Source of the DNA: Symsagittifera roscoffensis
Lineage: Eukaryota > Xenacoelomorpha > Acoela > Convolutidae
DNA: 64,000 nt
Direction: 5' to 3'
NCBI RefSeq assembly: GCF_963678635.1
Contig: NC_087062.1
Location: 56,433,970-56,497,969, forward strand
This document shows positions 9,885-21,715 of the stretch, in pieces. The notes beneath the pieces are model-generated. The model was not told the origin of the DNA, made no database searches, and saw nothing but the letters and a program-made list of their open reading frames with translations. Within the stretch, counting starts at the first letter, position 1; the number at the start of each line of letters is the position of its first letter. The position numbers and the translations under genes are program-made.

Positions 9885-12800
9885 CATTTTATGACCGCCC
9901 CCCCCCCTACTTGGAAAAATTTCTGTGCACGTCTTCTCCCTTTTGGTACATCTGATCTGAGGATTATCATTCATTTTTTTATAGCTGCTGGGATAACCAG
10001 AACTTTTTACATAGCTGCTGGGATAACCAACATCCATATTTTCCTCCTTTTAACCGTACTATAGCTAAGGTACAGTGTTATCCACAATCCCGAAAGGATA
10101 TGTTCCTAGTCAGACCAAAAGGGGCTCTGATCTAAAGGTTTTGCAGCTTCCGACGAAATTTGCACTTTCGGCTTCTCGCTTTTTTTCTCTAATTAGTGCA
10201 TCAAAACATGGGCGCAATAAGTAAATTACTTTTCAATTCAGATGGGCAAATGCAGTTTTTATGACCCGAAATGAGCTAACTAATTATTTTACTGATTCTG
10301 CAAAAAAACGCACTTCGTCTTGTTCAACCGTCACGTCGTTACGAATTACGATCCTCGCTTGAATCGATTCCATAACAACAACTAACACCCAACAGCGCAA
10401 CCCGCCCACTAAATACTCCAACTCAGTACTAAACTCGGATTCAATTACTATTGAACTAACTAATCAACTCCTTCTGAAAAAAATTCCAATTGCAACTAAC
10501 TGGAATCTTAGCTCGGGTCAGCACAATTCAATTGTCTCTCTAACTCACTAACGGAGAAACATAGTAACTTAGCTAAGCAATTTTCCTCCAGGCTTTTCTG
10601 ATTCTGTTCTCTGCAAGTATGAGAACTAATCTTTCGCTTCATTCGCGCTTACTAGTCTTCATCTGAGGAAAACCAACAATACTCTAGCTTAGTACTAGCT
10701 GTTCTGCCTAAGTGTAGGCTGTTTGTTATCCTTTATCATAATTTTCTATTTGAGGTTCAATTATAGTTAGAGATTTGATCATCCCTGCAAATCCTGACAC
10801 TCAGGTAACCTTGCGCAAAGTGTTAAGCAAACTTTTCCACTGCCGACGCTTTTTATGGATGCCAAATTTAAAAGGGTATCTCCAAATAAGTTTTGCAAAC
10901 ATCAAGAACATTTTCACCTTAATCAAGATAGAATTACTTATGCAACTTCTGAAGATTTTTAACCAAATGTATCCTGGCGTTCCGGCCTCCTGTAATTACA
11001 GGAGGTCTTTTTTTAGATGTAAGTACCTCATTTTAAGCCTCTAAATTTCGTATCTATATTGGCTATCAGAATTGGGATTCTAATTATGCCAAAAACCACC
11101 TATAGGAAGCTAATTAAAAATCTCGTCCATTATCATGATTTAAGAGAAATGATTCAAGTGCCGCGCTCATTTTGCGACCAATTTCATCTGGGATTGTTTT
11201 TTTTTGGTTTAGTTGAGTTGCAATTAATAGCTGAATTATCATAACTAAGTTCAAACCAATGTTTGCCTTGTGTCACTCTTGTTAAACCCACTGCTTTATC
11301 GTTGCAACACTAAAGCTACACTGTTCTAATTTCTGGCTACATTCTCCAAGAGACAAGTTCCCCCAATTACGATTAAGGTGACTGGCTCCCAATTCCAAGG
11401 GTTACGTTGGGGTAAGGCCACTATCCATTGTTATTTCAGAAGTTTTATCTGCATTTTTAGACCGAAACGCCGAATGGTCATTTAAAGTCACCCTGGGGAC
11501 ACAGGGCTCATTATTCCAAATTTGAGGTAAAAATCCATTTTCAACCCAAAACCAAGTTATGTTTACTCATGCAACTCCCCAAAGACTTTATTCAACAAAA
11601 CCTTTAGCGTTTCGGCCTCCTGTATCAAGGGGAGGTCCTTTTCAGATGTAGCTACCTCATTTTAATCCACTAAAAATGCCATCTTTACTAGCTATCAGTT
11701 TTGGGGTCTAAGGATGCCAAAAATCCAAATGGGGACCTTTAGAAAATTTTCATCCAATCTCATCATTTGAAAGAGTTGCTTCAAGTGTTAAGCTCATTTG
11801 GCGGTTTATTGCGCCTGGGACTGTTTTTCTCTTCGCTTTAGTTGGTTTACTCTTAAAAGTTTAAGCATCATAACTAAGTTCAATCCGATGTTTGCCTAAC
11901 AAAAATGTTAAATATTCAAAGATTTTTCAAAAAACCGCCCCCTTTGAAACATTTCTGTGCACTTCCTTTCCCTTTTGGTACACCTGATCTGATCATTATG
12001 ATTCGATTTTTTCATAGCTGCTGGGATAACTAGAACTTAGGTGTTGACAATAACATTCAAAAGCCATCCAAACTTTTTCATAACAAATTCAAAAAGAGTG
12101 AGAGAAGGAGAGAGAGAAAGCTGAAATTGGGATTTCCAGGGTTTTCATCTCTGCAACTAATCGCAAGTTAAAGAATCGCCGATATTCTCCCCTTTCAACC
12201 GTACTACAGCTAAGTTACAGTATTATCCATATTCACGAAAGGATATAATCCTAGTCAGACTAAAAGGGAAGGGCTCTGATCTAAGGGTTTTGCAGCTTCC
12301 CACAAAATTTACATTACGATCCTTCCTTGAATCATTTCCATAACAACAACCAACACCAAACAGCGCAAACCGCCCACTAAATAATCCAACCCTGTACTAA
12401 ACTCGGATTCAAATACTAATGAACTAACTTATCAACTCCTTCAGGGAAAATTCCAATTGCAACTAACTGGAATCTTACCTCGGGTCAGCACTGACTTTCT
12501 TATTCACTAATGGAGAAACATAGTAACTTAGCTAAGCAATTTTCCTCCAGGCTTCTCTGATTCTGTTTTCTCTGTAAGTATGAGAACTAATTTTTCGCTC
12601 TATTCGCGCTTACTACTCTTCATCTGAAGAAAACCAACTATACTCTAGCTTAGTACTAATTGTTCTGCCTAAGTGTAGGCTGTTTGTTAACCTTTATCAT
12701 AATTTTTTATTTGAGGTTCAATTATAGTTAGAGATATGATCTTCCCTGTAAATCCTGACACTCAAGTAACCTTGAGCAAAGTTCTAAGCAAACTTTTCCA

Positions 12801-14130
12801 CAGACGACGCTATTTATGGGTGCCAATTTATAAAGGGTATCTCCAACTAAGTTGTGCAAACATCAAGACCATTTTCACCTTAACCAAGATAGGTTTACTT
12901 ATGCAACTTCTGAAGAACTTTATTCACTTGTACTATGGCGTTCCGGCCTCCTGGAAAAACAGGAGGTACTGCTTCAGATATAAGTACCTCATATCAAGCC
13001 TCTAAATTTCCCATCTTTATTGGCTATCAGAATTGGTGGTCTACTTGCGCCGCAAACCGAGCTAAGAGAAAGCTAAAAAAAAATCTCATCCGTTCTCATT
13101 AATAAGGAAAAAAGATTCAAATGCTGCGCTCATTTTCGGCAAATTTCATCTGGGATTGTTTTCTTGGTTTTAGTTGAGATGCTATTAAGAGATTAACTAT
13201 AATTAATAAGATCAATTCAATGTTTGCCTAGTTTCATTCTTATTCAACCCACTACTTAATCATTACAACTCTGGAGCTATACTGTTCTAATTTTTGCCTT
13301 CTTTTTCTATAAGATAGCTGCTCCAGTTACGAGTAAGGTGATGGGCTTCCATTTCTAAGGGTTAAGATGGGATTAGATCATTATCGGTGTTAATTCAGGC
13401 GTTTTCTTTGCAATTTTGGACCGAAACGCCGAATGGTCATTTACAGGTCACCCTTGGTTCACAGGGGTCAATATTCCAAATTTGGGGTAGAAAAAAAAGA
13501 AATTTCAAAACAAAACCAAGTAATGTTTACTTATGCAACTTCCCAATTACTTTATTCAACAATACTGTTAGCAATTCGGCCTGCTGGATTAAGGGGAGGT
13601 CCTTTTCAGATGTAGCTACCTCATTTTAAGCCTCTAAAAATCCCATCTATACTGGATATCAGTATTGGGGGTCTGATGGTGCCAAAATTCCACCTAGGTG
13701 GAGCTAAGAAAAACTTCATTCATTCTCATCATTTAAAAGAATTGAATCAAGTGCTGCGCTCATTTTGCGGCAGTTTTTGCCTGGAATTGTTTTTCTTTGC
13801 TTTAGTTGGGTTACTACTAAAAGCTTAACCATCATAACTCAGTTCATTCCAATGCTTGCCTAGTTTCACTCTTTTTCAATTCACTACTTTCTCGTTGCAA
13901 CTCTAGAGCTATACTGTTCTGTTTTTTGGCTTCCTCTCCCAAGAGATAGGTCCCCCAATTACGACTAAGGTGACCTACTACAATTTCAAAGAGTTAAGAC
14001 GGGATTAGGTCACTCTAAGGTGTTAACTCAGAGAACTTCTATGTAATTTTAGGCAAAAATGCCGAAAGGTTATTTAAAGATCCATCGGAGTCACAGGTGT
14101 CAAACTTCCAAATTGCCGTAAAAAGTTGAC
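9885..14130. repeat. Higher-order tandem repeat, 2 x ~2 kb, each with two ~630-bp halves
   Basis: Landmarks recur in order: TTCTGTGCAC at 9921 and 11953; the block starting at 10775 recurs at 12736 (spacing 1961). Inside each unit the word CGGCCTCCTG, followed by a region with TACCTCAT and CTATCAG, appears twice: 10984 and 11613, then 12944 and 13577 (CTGCTG variant). A third weaker half begins near 14050. TAGCTGCTGGGATAAC is itself doubled (9983, 10013) in unit 1. Unit 2 has a private purine-rich insertion at about 12040-12180. Open frames here are short and not conserved between copies; I see no gene. Confidence 0.85.
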
Positions 14131-15123
14131 GGAGGGGTTTATTTCATTAGAGTACCTTCGCTCATTATTTTGCGTAAACGGCATATTTCTGGTGTAAGGT
14201 GTGTTTTCTTCTTCCAAAAACTATAATAACTTCCGGTCCAGCCGCACTATTTGGCTCAAACTGTTATACATGATGCATCTTGTCACTGCCTATCGTATCC
14301 CAAAGTTTCGGCTCTCGGCATTCATTTTAAATGGTTTCCGGAAATCATGGTGGGGATTAGTCACTTAGGGCATAACACCACAAGTGAAGGTTCAGGGAGT
14401 CTGGGGTTTTGAACTTGAGCTTCCTTCAACAAGTTTTTTATCATACTAAGTTTTGGTCTTAATTCCAACGCTAGTTACCACGTTCTGATAGGGCACATTG
14501 CTCTTTCGTTATGACTTGGGTCAGGGGGGTCCGAGGGGCCCCAATTTTTTGCATGCCCGGGCCAAGTCATCTCTATTATCCGTCCTATAAGATCATTGTG
14601 TTGGCTCCAGTATTTCCCCATTTGGAAGGTTAGGTCTATTTGCCACTTGCGCCATACAGCCTCTAATTTTCTGAATCTCGAGCTGTTCTGAGCCCGACCG
14701 TATGTTTGCTTTACACTTAACTTATTTTTTAAACAATCTTAGGCTGAGGTTAGTTTGGCATGCAATACAATAGAATCACCTTTGCATCAATATTCTATCA
14801 AACTAAAATTGCCTTGATCTTTTGAATTGAATAAAAAAGAACTCACATTGAATGGTTGTAGTTTTTTTGTCCATATTTGGAATATGGCGGCACATTAATT
14901 CGGTCTGCTTGTCCCGTTCTTTCAAAAAACTTTCTTCTACCTAAACAAAATATATTTCTTTAAAACAATTTGAAAAATCATTAAGTATAAAACATTTGTT
15001 TGCCCTTCTTTCTCTTGTTGAGAACTTCTGCTTTCTCATGGCCTTTTTCCGATTCAACGTTGACATGTTATGAGATTCGTTTGACTGTGATATACTCTTC
15101 TTCTGAGTAATTGTAAATAAATT
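14131..15123. other. No gene recognised
   Basis: AT-rich after 14700; 14150-14700 has a slightly higher GC content and looks like the decayed edge of the preceding repeat (GCCGAAAGGTTATTTAAAG resembles the half-unit sequence). No open frame with splice signals stands out. Confidence 0.5.
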
Positions 15124-15363
15124 TTAGGCTGACTCTAGACTCCTTGAAGTAAACCCAAAAACATATAAGGAACTGGTCAAAACATTCGTTACCTGGAAAA
15201 ACTGTTCAAAACACTCGATCATGTTGGTCAGAGTTTTCGGGCTGAACAAATCGTTGCAGAAGTTGCACGAGGTCAACCACGAAACCACATCCTCAATTGA
15301 TAAATCAGTGGAGCACCGGACTAGTAACTTGAAGTACCAAAAAATCTCCAGCAACGTGTTTCT
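15124..15363 (-). CDS. Candidate terminal exon, protein not recognised
   Basis: An acceptor-like ATATTTCCAG precedes this block; the frame starting NTLLEIFWYFKLLVRC runs through an amphipathic, Cys-containing segment (LSIEDVVSWLTSCNF) to a TAA. No stop interrupts 79 codons, and composition is protein-like (Leu/Phe-rich helices). The other two frames are much poorer. I do not recognise the family. It could be the last exon of a minus-strand gene whose previous exon is at 15502-15900, but the reading phase of the two does not match directly. Confidence 0.4.
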   Translation of the reverse strand, partial: RNTLLEIFWYFKLLVRCSTDLSIEDVVSWLTSCNFCNDLFSPKTLTNMIECFEQFFQVTNVLTSSLYVFGFTSRSLESA

Positions 15364-15501
15364 GGAAATATATTTCCGCAAAAATTACTTTGATAGTAAT
15401 TTACAAAACCAGAAGTGTACGTTACATGAGATCTAAACATCATTTTGTGGGGCTCAGACGCTTCAATCAATTGTCCAAGTAGGATTAGTGTCCAAAATAT
15501 A

Positions 15502-15900
15502 TTAAAAATCAAAGAAAAAAATCAGAAAAAAATCATGTTTATTTAGATGTTTATTTTTGCGGAAGCCCTGCCTATAAACCATAGACAGACTATTGACAGC
15601 GGCAGACACAGCCGAGTAGTTTCTGGACAGAGTTGAGGAATCCGAATCAAGTCCCGCCGCCGCCAAATTGTGGCTGGCCTGCGACGTCTGGATTCTGTGG
15701 ATAAATCTGGCTGGTACCATGAGGTAGTCCTTTGTGAAGTTTATCAGAAGGTGTAAGTTGGCAGCTGGATTGTTTAGTGAATAAAATTGGCCAAAAGATT
15801 CGATTGATGACAAAGACCTTGGCATGTCACACTTGAAGTTGAAATTGTTCACAAAATCACTCTCGTTTTGGGGTCTAAAATGAAAAGTCTCAAACTTACC
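15502..15900 (-). CDS. Candidate exon, protein not recognised
   Basis: The frame carries FNFKCDMPRSLSSIESFGQF, a hydrophobic HLLINFTKDYLMV stretch and a Ser/Ala-rich tail (AAAGLDSDSSTLSRN), then becomes Lys/Phe-rich near 15560, where an intron may start (donor-like ATG|GTTTAT). A sequence GTAAG...TTTTAG at 15876-15900 looks like a 25-base intron, but removing it does not give a matching frame; the frame also reads straight through it. Function unknown. Confidence 0.4.
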   Translation of the reverse strand, partial: GKFETFHFRPQNESDFVNNFNFKCDMPRSLSSIESFGQFYSLNNPAANLHLLINFTKDYLMVPARFIHRIQTSQASHNLAAAGLDSDSSTLSRNYSAVSAAVNSLSMVYRQGFRKNKHLNKHDFFLIFFFDF

Positions 15901-16100
15901 AATGATGTGTATAGTTGTTAATTGATTTATATTGACTACATCTTTGGATTGTTTTTGCTGACAAAAGCCCTGAAAAACCCTGATTGGCTGAAAGAAAAAC
16001 AGTAGCAAGCTGATCAGCTATTTATTTTCAGCTATTTATCAGTCGTTGTAGTTCAGAATTATAATCAACCTCTGCAGAGTACAGAACTTTCGAAGAGAGC

Positions 16101-16340
16101 TTGAAGATTGGGATTGGTATTTCCAAAAAAAACACAAATTGCAAGTATCAGCCTATAAAGACGGCTTTATTATATGACGACATAGATGATCAGGCTTCCT
16201 TTGCAACTTTCCTGACAGGAGACACCATCCAAGCACATGGAAAACACCTCATACTACTCATGTCACATTCTGCCGCCAAAAAAGGACTTTACCTAACTTT
16301 TGCTTCTAACATTCAACAAATCCTTACTGTAAATTTTTGA
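16101..16340 (+). CDS. Candidate exon, protein not recognised
   Basis: Plus-strand frame with LLYDDIDDQASFATFLTG and HLILLMSHSAAKKGLY; it runs into GTAAATTTTTGAG at 16329, which looks like a splice donor followed by a pyrimidine-rich tract and AAAAAG at 16384. The probable intron is about 56 bases. The start shown is only the first possible initiation codon (TTG); the true 5' end may lie upstream. Confidence 0.35.
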   Translation: MKIGIGISKKNTNCKYQPIKTALLYDDIDDQASFATFLTGDTIQAHGKHLILLMSHSAAKKGLYLTFASNIQQILTVNF

Positions 16341-16384
16341 GACTTTTCTTCAATCTTTTTTTCATTTCTCCTTAACTTAAAAAG

Positions 16385-16742
16385 CAAATGCAGAAGCAAC
16401 GTAAAATTGGTGAAATCAAAATTGTTCAACACATCGAAAACAGTCTCAAAATCATCGCTACAAACTTCAGCTGGATCTGGAGTAGTCATCCATCATAAGG
16501 ATAGCACAACTGTCACATACAATTCCCAGTTGCTTACGGTTCCTGACTCCAGACACAAAAATTTCATGATTGTCAAACTTGATGTTCCTTACCCAAATGA
16601 CCCTATATTTCCTTTAACAAAACCACCGAGTGAACAGAGTCTAATCCTCTGCTTTGAAACTTATTTTCCACTTTACACCCACAACAGTGTTACTGGTCAA
16701 CAGCTCATAGCAGAGTTACAAGCAATCGCTCGAAGTGCTTAA
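16385..16742 (+). CDS. Candidate terminal exon, protein not recognised
   Basis: Frame open for about 119 codons to a TAA at 16740-16742. It contains a Ser/Thr-rich stretch, then GVVIHHKDSTTVTYNS, KLDVPYPNDPIFPLTKPP and ITG-like QQLIAELQAIARSA. Acceptor-like AAAAAG and GCAG precede it. The phase needed is one base off that of the preceding block at GTAAAT, so either another donor is used or a base is missing. Not recognised; probably one gene with 16101-16340. Confidence 0.4.
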
Positions 16743-16979
16743 CATATCTAAACCAAAATCTTATACAGAGGCAACTTGATTACATCGTTTTCCTTATTCC
16801 TAGCTCATGTGCCACTTTTTCCATCATTATCACTTGAGTTGCTCCGAGTAATTTTCGCAAGGTTTTACCGCTCATTGGTGTAAATAGCATGATTGACAGT
16901 TCATGTCATTAATATTCTCCTGGAGGGCATAAGTTTGGAGGACCAAAGGGGGTAAGGTAAGTGTTCAGTTAGCAATTGA

Positions 16980-17880
16980 TAATGAGGTCTAGAAATCTTT
17001 TTTTTTGTTCAACTAAGGCAAGTTGAACCGCGGGCGGCAGTGTTTCTAAATTTGTTGTACTACGCATGAGCGCGCGATGCCATCAGGACTCGCAAACAAC
17101 AAGAAAACTTGGTTTGTCTTCAAAACTTTGTATGTCTCGAAGTTGTCTGCACTAATGTTGCGTAAGTTGGTTACTTCTTTGTTGCAATGTTTCGTTGTTT
17201 TTGGTGGCACTTCGTTTATTTGTCAAACAAGACCCTCACAGGACCTAAACACGAACGTAAAAAGCCAGCAAAAGTAGTTATCAAGTCTGTAAATCAATTT
17301 CACAGTGCACAGTGACGTGTACTTGGCTACGCATTTGGGACGGAGCTTGTTCACTGAGTTGTATTCAGTAGCACGATGCGTTGTTCCAAAACATTAAACA
17401 CGGAGATGTTTGCCTTTGATAGCGTTATTTTCCGATGTAAGGACAGTTTAAGGAAATTGAACAACGCTCAATGGAGTGTTACTCAAAACCTATTGAGCAA
17501 AAATGTTCCATTGTAAAAAATTTGTAGTCAAACTGCCTTTCTGCATTATTTTTGGGATTGCTTCTCAGGTAGCTGATGCCCTTGGCTGCTGTAACAAATA
17601 AACTTGGTTAAGTTTCTTTGGCTTTGTTCCTCCTGACGCAAGCTCCAGGTTTTCAAACGCCCTAGAGTAGTTGTTCAACCAACCAATTAATTTTTTTTAT
17701 TTGTTTAACTCGAAGTTTGAGGCTTACTGTTTTGATTACTTTGGTGTACCAAACTTTTGAATTAGCTCGTCTATAACTTGTTTGTACTTGTAGTATTAAT
17801 TCCATAGCTTTCAACGATGTCTTCAACTTTCCAACCGCGAAGTCAGCAATTTTTTTCTACAGGTGTCATCCTTGGGTTGC
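16980..17880. repeat. Diverged duplicate A of a ~0.9-kb segment
   Basis: Blocks shared in order with 20420-21350: GAGGTCTAGAAA, CATGAGCGCGC.ATGCCATCAG, TGGTTTGTCTTC, TCAAACTGCCTTTCTG, GGCTTTGTTCCTCCTGACGC-like, and a block near 17780-17850 matching the start of the Tc1 relic. Many indels separate the two. No intact frame. Confidence 0.75.
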
Positions 17881-18239
17881 ATCTCAATGCTGTTTAGAGA
17901 AACTCAAACTACTTAGTTCATTGTAGTGGATTGCCATTGAAGCTCGAGAGCGTTTCATCAGGCAATTTGAAGCATTTTACTGTATTGGCTTAAAGGGTTA
18001 TCGGAATAAGCATTTCTCGAACCGCTGTCACTTCGGCACTGTTTATTTTTCTCAGTTGCCTTCAATTGTTATTACGGAGGCGAAAAACGACAAAAAAGTA
18101 ACTCCATAAAAGGAAATAAGAAAAAAATATATAAAAAGCACAGACATTAAAAATAAAACCCTTGCTGTATCGGAACCGATCCTAAGACTAGGAAAATTAT
18201 AGCCTCTTGTCCTTGCATCTGCACTACATGCTCTAAAAA

Positions 18240-18560
18240 TTTGCAAACAATAGCTACAAATAAAGCAGCTACATATAGTAATATATTGCCAAGTCGATGC
18301 AGCAAAAGTGGCCCCAAATAAAACTTCATACAATTTTTTCATGGTATAAATTATAATATAAAAACAGATAAATTTACATGAATTAAAACAAAAAACTTAA
18401 GGTCAAGCTTTTTTAAACTATGATTTCTAAACTTTTGTGAGATACATTGAATTGAAAAAATTGTGAGTTGGAAAAAAACTTTTTTTTTCGCTTCATTCAA
18501 TAAATCAAAAAAGAATCAACTGTGATAACTGATTACTAATCGAATGTCACATCACATGCT
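18240..18560. repeat. SINE-related dispersed repeat copy
   Basis: Shares an ordered series of words with 25060-25370: TAGC.ACAAATAAAGC, TTGCCAA.TCGATGCA, GAGATACAT.GA.TT, and ATCAACTGTG.TAA followed by AATGTCA. Both copies have the same orientation. The upstream neighbour at 24460 has a tRNA-like head, so this is probably the body of a tRNA-derived SINE. Confidence 0.6.
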
Positions 18561-18636
18561 ATCTCAAATCCGTAAAGGAGCGTACTGAGTGGCCCAACAA
18601 TTAAAAAAAAGAAGTCGTACAAATAACTACAATCGC

Positions 18637-18790
18637 TTAAGCTCGCAAGTGTAAACAAACTGTCGTCACCGCATTGATTTGCTTGAATGATGGTCCGGGC
18701 CTTGAATCTCCCAGTAGTGCTGTCAAAAATGGGGTTTGCGTACCATCGCAATTTTTGCGTATCAAAATTAATATCTTGATGCAGGTGGTG
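18637..18790 (-). CDS. Candidate exon, protein not recognised
   Basis: Minus-strand frame with INFDTQKLRWYANPIFDS, then FKARTIIQANQCGDDSLF and a donor-like GAT T|GTAGTT. Protein-like, but another frame over the same bases is also open, so the choice is uncertain. Preceded on the minus strand by a pyrimidine tract (TTTTTCCTTCTTCG). Family unknown. Confidence 0.3.
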
Positions 18791-19009
18791 TTTTCTTGAA
18801 CTTGCGTCGAAGAAGGAAAAATGAAAAAAAAAGTCGGTCGAGGTGCATCGGAAATTTAAATAATGGTTCTCATTATGTCAGAAATTCGGTTGTGGACTTT
18901 CGTGTGTTTGCGACAGTGGCGAAAAATTAAGCGACATGTAGTTGTTTTGCATAGGTTCGCCGAAAACGAAGTGATATGAGTGAAAGCTTCAAGTAGACGT
19001 GTTAAAACT

Positions 19010-19272
19010 TGTCCTTGATTTTGCAATAATTTAGGTTAAGTTGTGAGCTGGGTTTTAAAATAGCCAAAGAGTGCAGGTTGCTGCTGATGTCAGATTGCCG
19101 TTTGTTGACTTGAGGTAACAGAGGAGTCATCGTCTTGGAATCTGTTGTAAAACTTCTCGTATCTTCTTCTGTTTTAGTATCGAACATTTTCTTTGCGAAG
19201 GGCAGAGCCTGTTGCAGTATATCGTCAATATCCTTTAGTGAATAAGCGGATAAAAATTCAAATAGAGCGTTA
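19010..19272 (-). CDS. Candidate exon, protein not recognised
   Basis: An acceptor-like GTATACAG is followed by LRNALFEFLSAYSLKDIDDI, QQALPFAKKMFDTKTEEDT, PLLPQVNKRQSDISSNLHSL and a TAA at 19010. The first half is predicted helical and amphipathic. Just upstream another frame reads DEISHSTKLGDVEITST, one base out of phase, which could be the continuation broken by an indel. Could belong to the long PH/ArfGAP gene upstream on the same strand, but nothing proves it. Confidence 0.4.
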
Positions 19273-19369
19273 CGAAGCTGTATACAGGCTCATTTCAGTT
19301 GAGGTAATTTCAACATCACCAAGCTTCGTCGAATGTGATATCTCGTCGCCGAGTTTCGTTGCAGGCCCT

Positions 19370-19490
19370 CAAGTGAAGCGAAACAATAGTTCCATTTTTT
19401 TAGCACAGATTGACTATTTGAGTTGTTCGATTGCTTGTTTGGTCCTCGAAAACTTGTTCTAGCGGTGCGACTGTAGTCAAACTGCTGATT
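19370..19490. repeat. 120-bp direct repeat, copy 1
   Basis: Nearly identical to 20260-20385: AGCGAAACAATAGTTCCATT, then GAGTTGTTCGATTGCTTGTT and TAGCGGTGCGACTGTAGTCA. The two copies lie 890 bases apart in the same orientation and are far more alike than the flanking 16.98/20.42-kb duplicates, so they are younger. Confidence 0.85.
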
Positions 19491-20259
19491 TGAGGCGGTT
19501 TAACGTAGAGCCTTTTTTTCAGCTAGAGATTAGTGGCGGTTGTAAGCGCTAGCGGTTCTCCGAGGTTAAGCAGTTGCTTCTGTTGCGTTTATTGTAATTT
19601 GTCTGCTAGACCTGCTGGCATTACGGGCATATTTAAACCGAATACGAGTTTTAACAGCTTTCGGGAAACTATTAACGATGAAGTAGCGAGGTGTCATTTA
19701 TTTAAAAAGATATCGGGTTATTTTGCGGTGAAACCTCACTAAGAAAACAGATTTTTCTTAAAGTGAAAAAGAGTAGACTCCAAGAACTCATTGGATAAAA
19801 GTTTTTAATGAAAAATCATGCTACGGGTCTTCTGTTTTTTTTTGCATCAATTTCGAGAAAATTTTGGAATGGTATGTCAGATTGGTTTGACTGCTTTAAA
19901 TAAAAGTAGAAATGCTGTTTTGTTTTAATGATGTGATGGTCAAATGAAATATTTTTTTTATCGGGGGGGGGGGGGGGAGGGAGTTGTAAGCAAAAAAATC
20001 TACCTGTGCACCCTGCGATTTAATGGTTTATTGATTTACCTCGTATAAATATTTTAAATTATGAACTCTGAGTTAAAGCACACTATCATGAAATTTAAAA
20101 CGAAAGCGGCTGACTTGCAGCTGAGAGGGGTGGATTGTCGATTGAGAGTGGCTGACTTCTTGGAACTTCGATTTTTTTCGACTGGTTAACAGAGGTCATT
20201 ACAAAATGATAATTTAGACCAATTTGTCATGATTTAAGTAATGGAACTATCGTTTCGCC

Positions 20260-21290
20260 CTCAAGTGAAGCGAAACGATAGTTCCATTTTTTAAGCAAAG
20301 ATTGAATACTTGAGTTGTTCGATTGCTTGTTTGGTCATCGAAAACTTGTTCTAGCGGTGCGACTGTAGTCAAATTGCTGATTCATAAAAACTCTCGTTTG
20401 AAAATTGGTGAAAATTCTCTAGTGAGGTCTAGAAAACTTTTTTGTTTGCCGTGTTCCTAAGTTTGTTTTATTACACATGAGCGCGCAATGCCATCAGGAC
20501 TAGCAAACAACAATGATTTGGTTTGTCTTCTGAATTTCGTTTACCGCGTTATTGTCTGTACTATTGTTGCGTGGGTTGATAACTTTTATGTTCTTTATTT
20601 CGTTGCATTTTTTGTTGAACCTCGTTTATTCGTTAAACAAGACGCATGTAGGCCCCAAATACCAAAGGAAAAGCAAGGTACTTGGCTCTGAAATTGAACC
20701 AGAGTCATTTCTCTTTTGCTAGCTTTATTATTTGATGTAAGGACAACGGGACAACGCCCAATATAGTGTTGCTCAAAATCTAGAGGGCAAAAATGTTTGA
20801 TTGTAACAAAGTTTTCGTCAAACTGCCTTTCTGGTTTGTTTTTGGGATCGTTTTCCATGTAAGCTGATTCCCTTGGTTGCTGAACGTATAACCTTGGTTA
20901 AAGTTATTTGGCTTTGTTTCTTCTGATGCAAGCTCCATTTTCACACTTGCTAGAATAGCTGTTCAACCAGTCAGGTAAATACTTGAAAAATGCATAGCCA
21001 AGACTGTGGAGTTCATATAATTGTTCATATTTCCTCTAAATTTTATACGGTTATTTTGAACAAAAAAAACATGGGAAATTGCTGGATTTTCATTCCGAAG
21101 TGTTGTCGTTTAATTCAAATTGTGTACTAACTTTCGTTAGAATGCAGCAAATTTGGTGACAGCTTGAGAATCATTTTCTGTTACACCTTCCGAGTTTTCC
21201 AGTTCTCTAGTGAAAACTGCGACCACAGATCTTGGATTTCTACAATTTCGAATTAGTTTGTCAATAGCTTATTTGTTGTATGAAAAATAA
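20260..21290. repeat. 120-bp direct repeat copy 2, then diverged duplicate B
   Basis: 20260-20385 repeats 19370-19490. From about 20420 the sequence follows the segment at 16980-17880 in the same order (GAGGTCTAGAAA, GAGCGCGCAATGCC, CAACGCCCAATATAGTGTTG, CCAACCAG-like end). In this copy the match runs on into the Tc1 relic. Confidence 0.75.
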
Positions 21291-21715
21291 TTTCCTAGTA
21301 TTTATGATGCCTTCAGCTTTTCCAACGCAAAAAGACTGCAAATAGGTGGTGCCATAACCGCTGAATGGAATTAAGATCTTGTGACTGTGCTGGCCAGTCC
21401 AGAATTTCAACCTCAATTTTACAAAACCGACGTTTCGCCAAGTTGGAAGTATGTTTTGGTTTCTTGTCTTGTTGAAAAAAACGTTGTTTCTTCTCCGGTT
21501 GAAGTGCTCGATGGTTCCAAGTAGGTTATCTGTCATAACTTCTGTATAAAGACAGGCATCCATAATTTCTTCGATTTTGCAAGCTTAGCCTATCCCCTGT
21601 TAACAAAAACTTTAAAAACGAAGGCCTCGCTCGCAATAATACATGCACCTTGCACTTCTCAGTCGTGGAGTATCTAGAACCTTGCTGTAGAAAACTGACT
21701 GTTGAAAAATACAAC
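21280..21715 (-). pseudogene. Tc1/mariner transposase relic
   Basis: Minus-strand translation in two frames gives the C-terminal half of a Tc1-type transposase: IMDACLYTEVMTDNLL, then after a one-base shift FQQDKKPKHTS (second catalytic Asp in the usual QDNxPxHxS block) and ILDWPAQSQDLNSIQRLWHH, the WPxQSPDLNPIExxW block. The last catalytic Asp/Glu of that block is Gln (SIQRLW). Stops and shifts show it is dead. Upstream, an RGS-like to REKCKVHV region is too decayed to read. Confidence 0.85.

Noticed and set aside
10775..13629. Proteins encoded by the frames at 10775-11044 and 12736-13005
   Set aside because: They are homologous repeat parts but have no recognisable domain, no splice context, and end differently; the repeat is better explained as non-coding.
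15876..15900. A 25-base intron GTAAGT...TTTTAG
   Set aside because: Signals are ideal, but splicing it out does not keep an open frame, whereas the frame reads through it.
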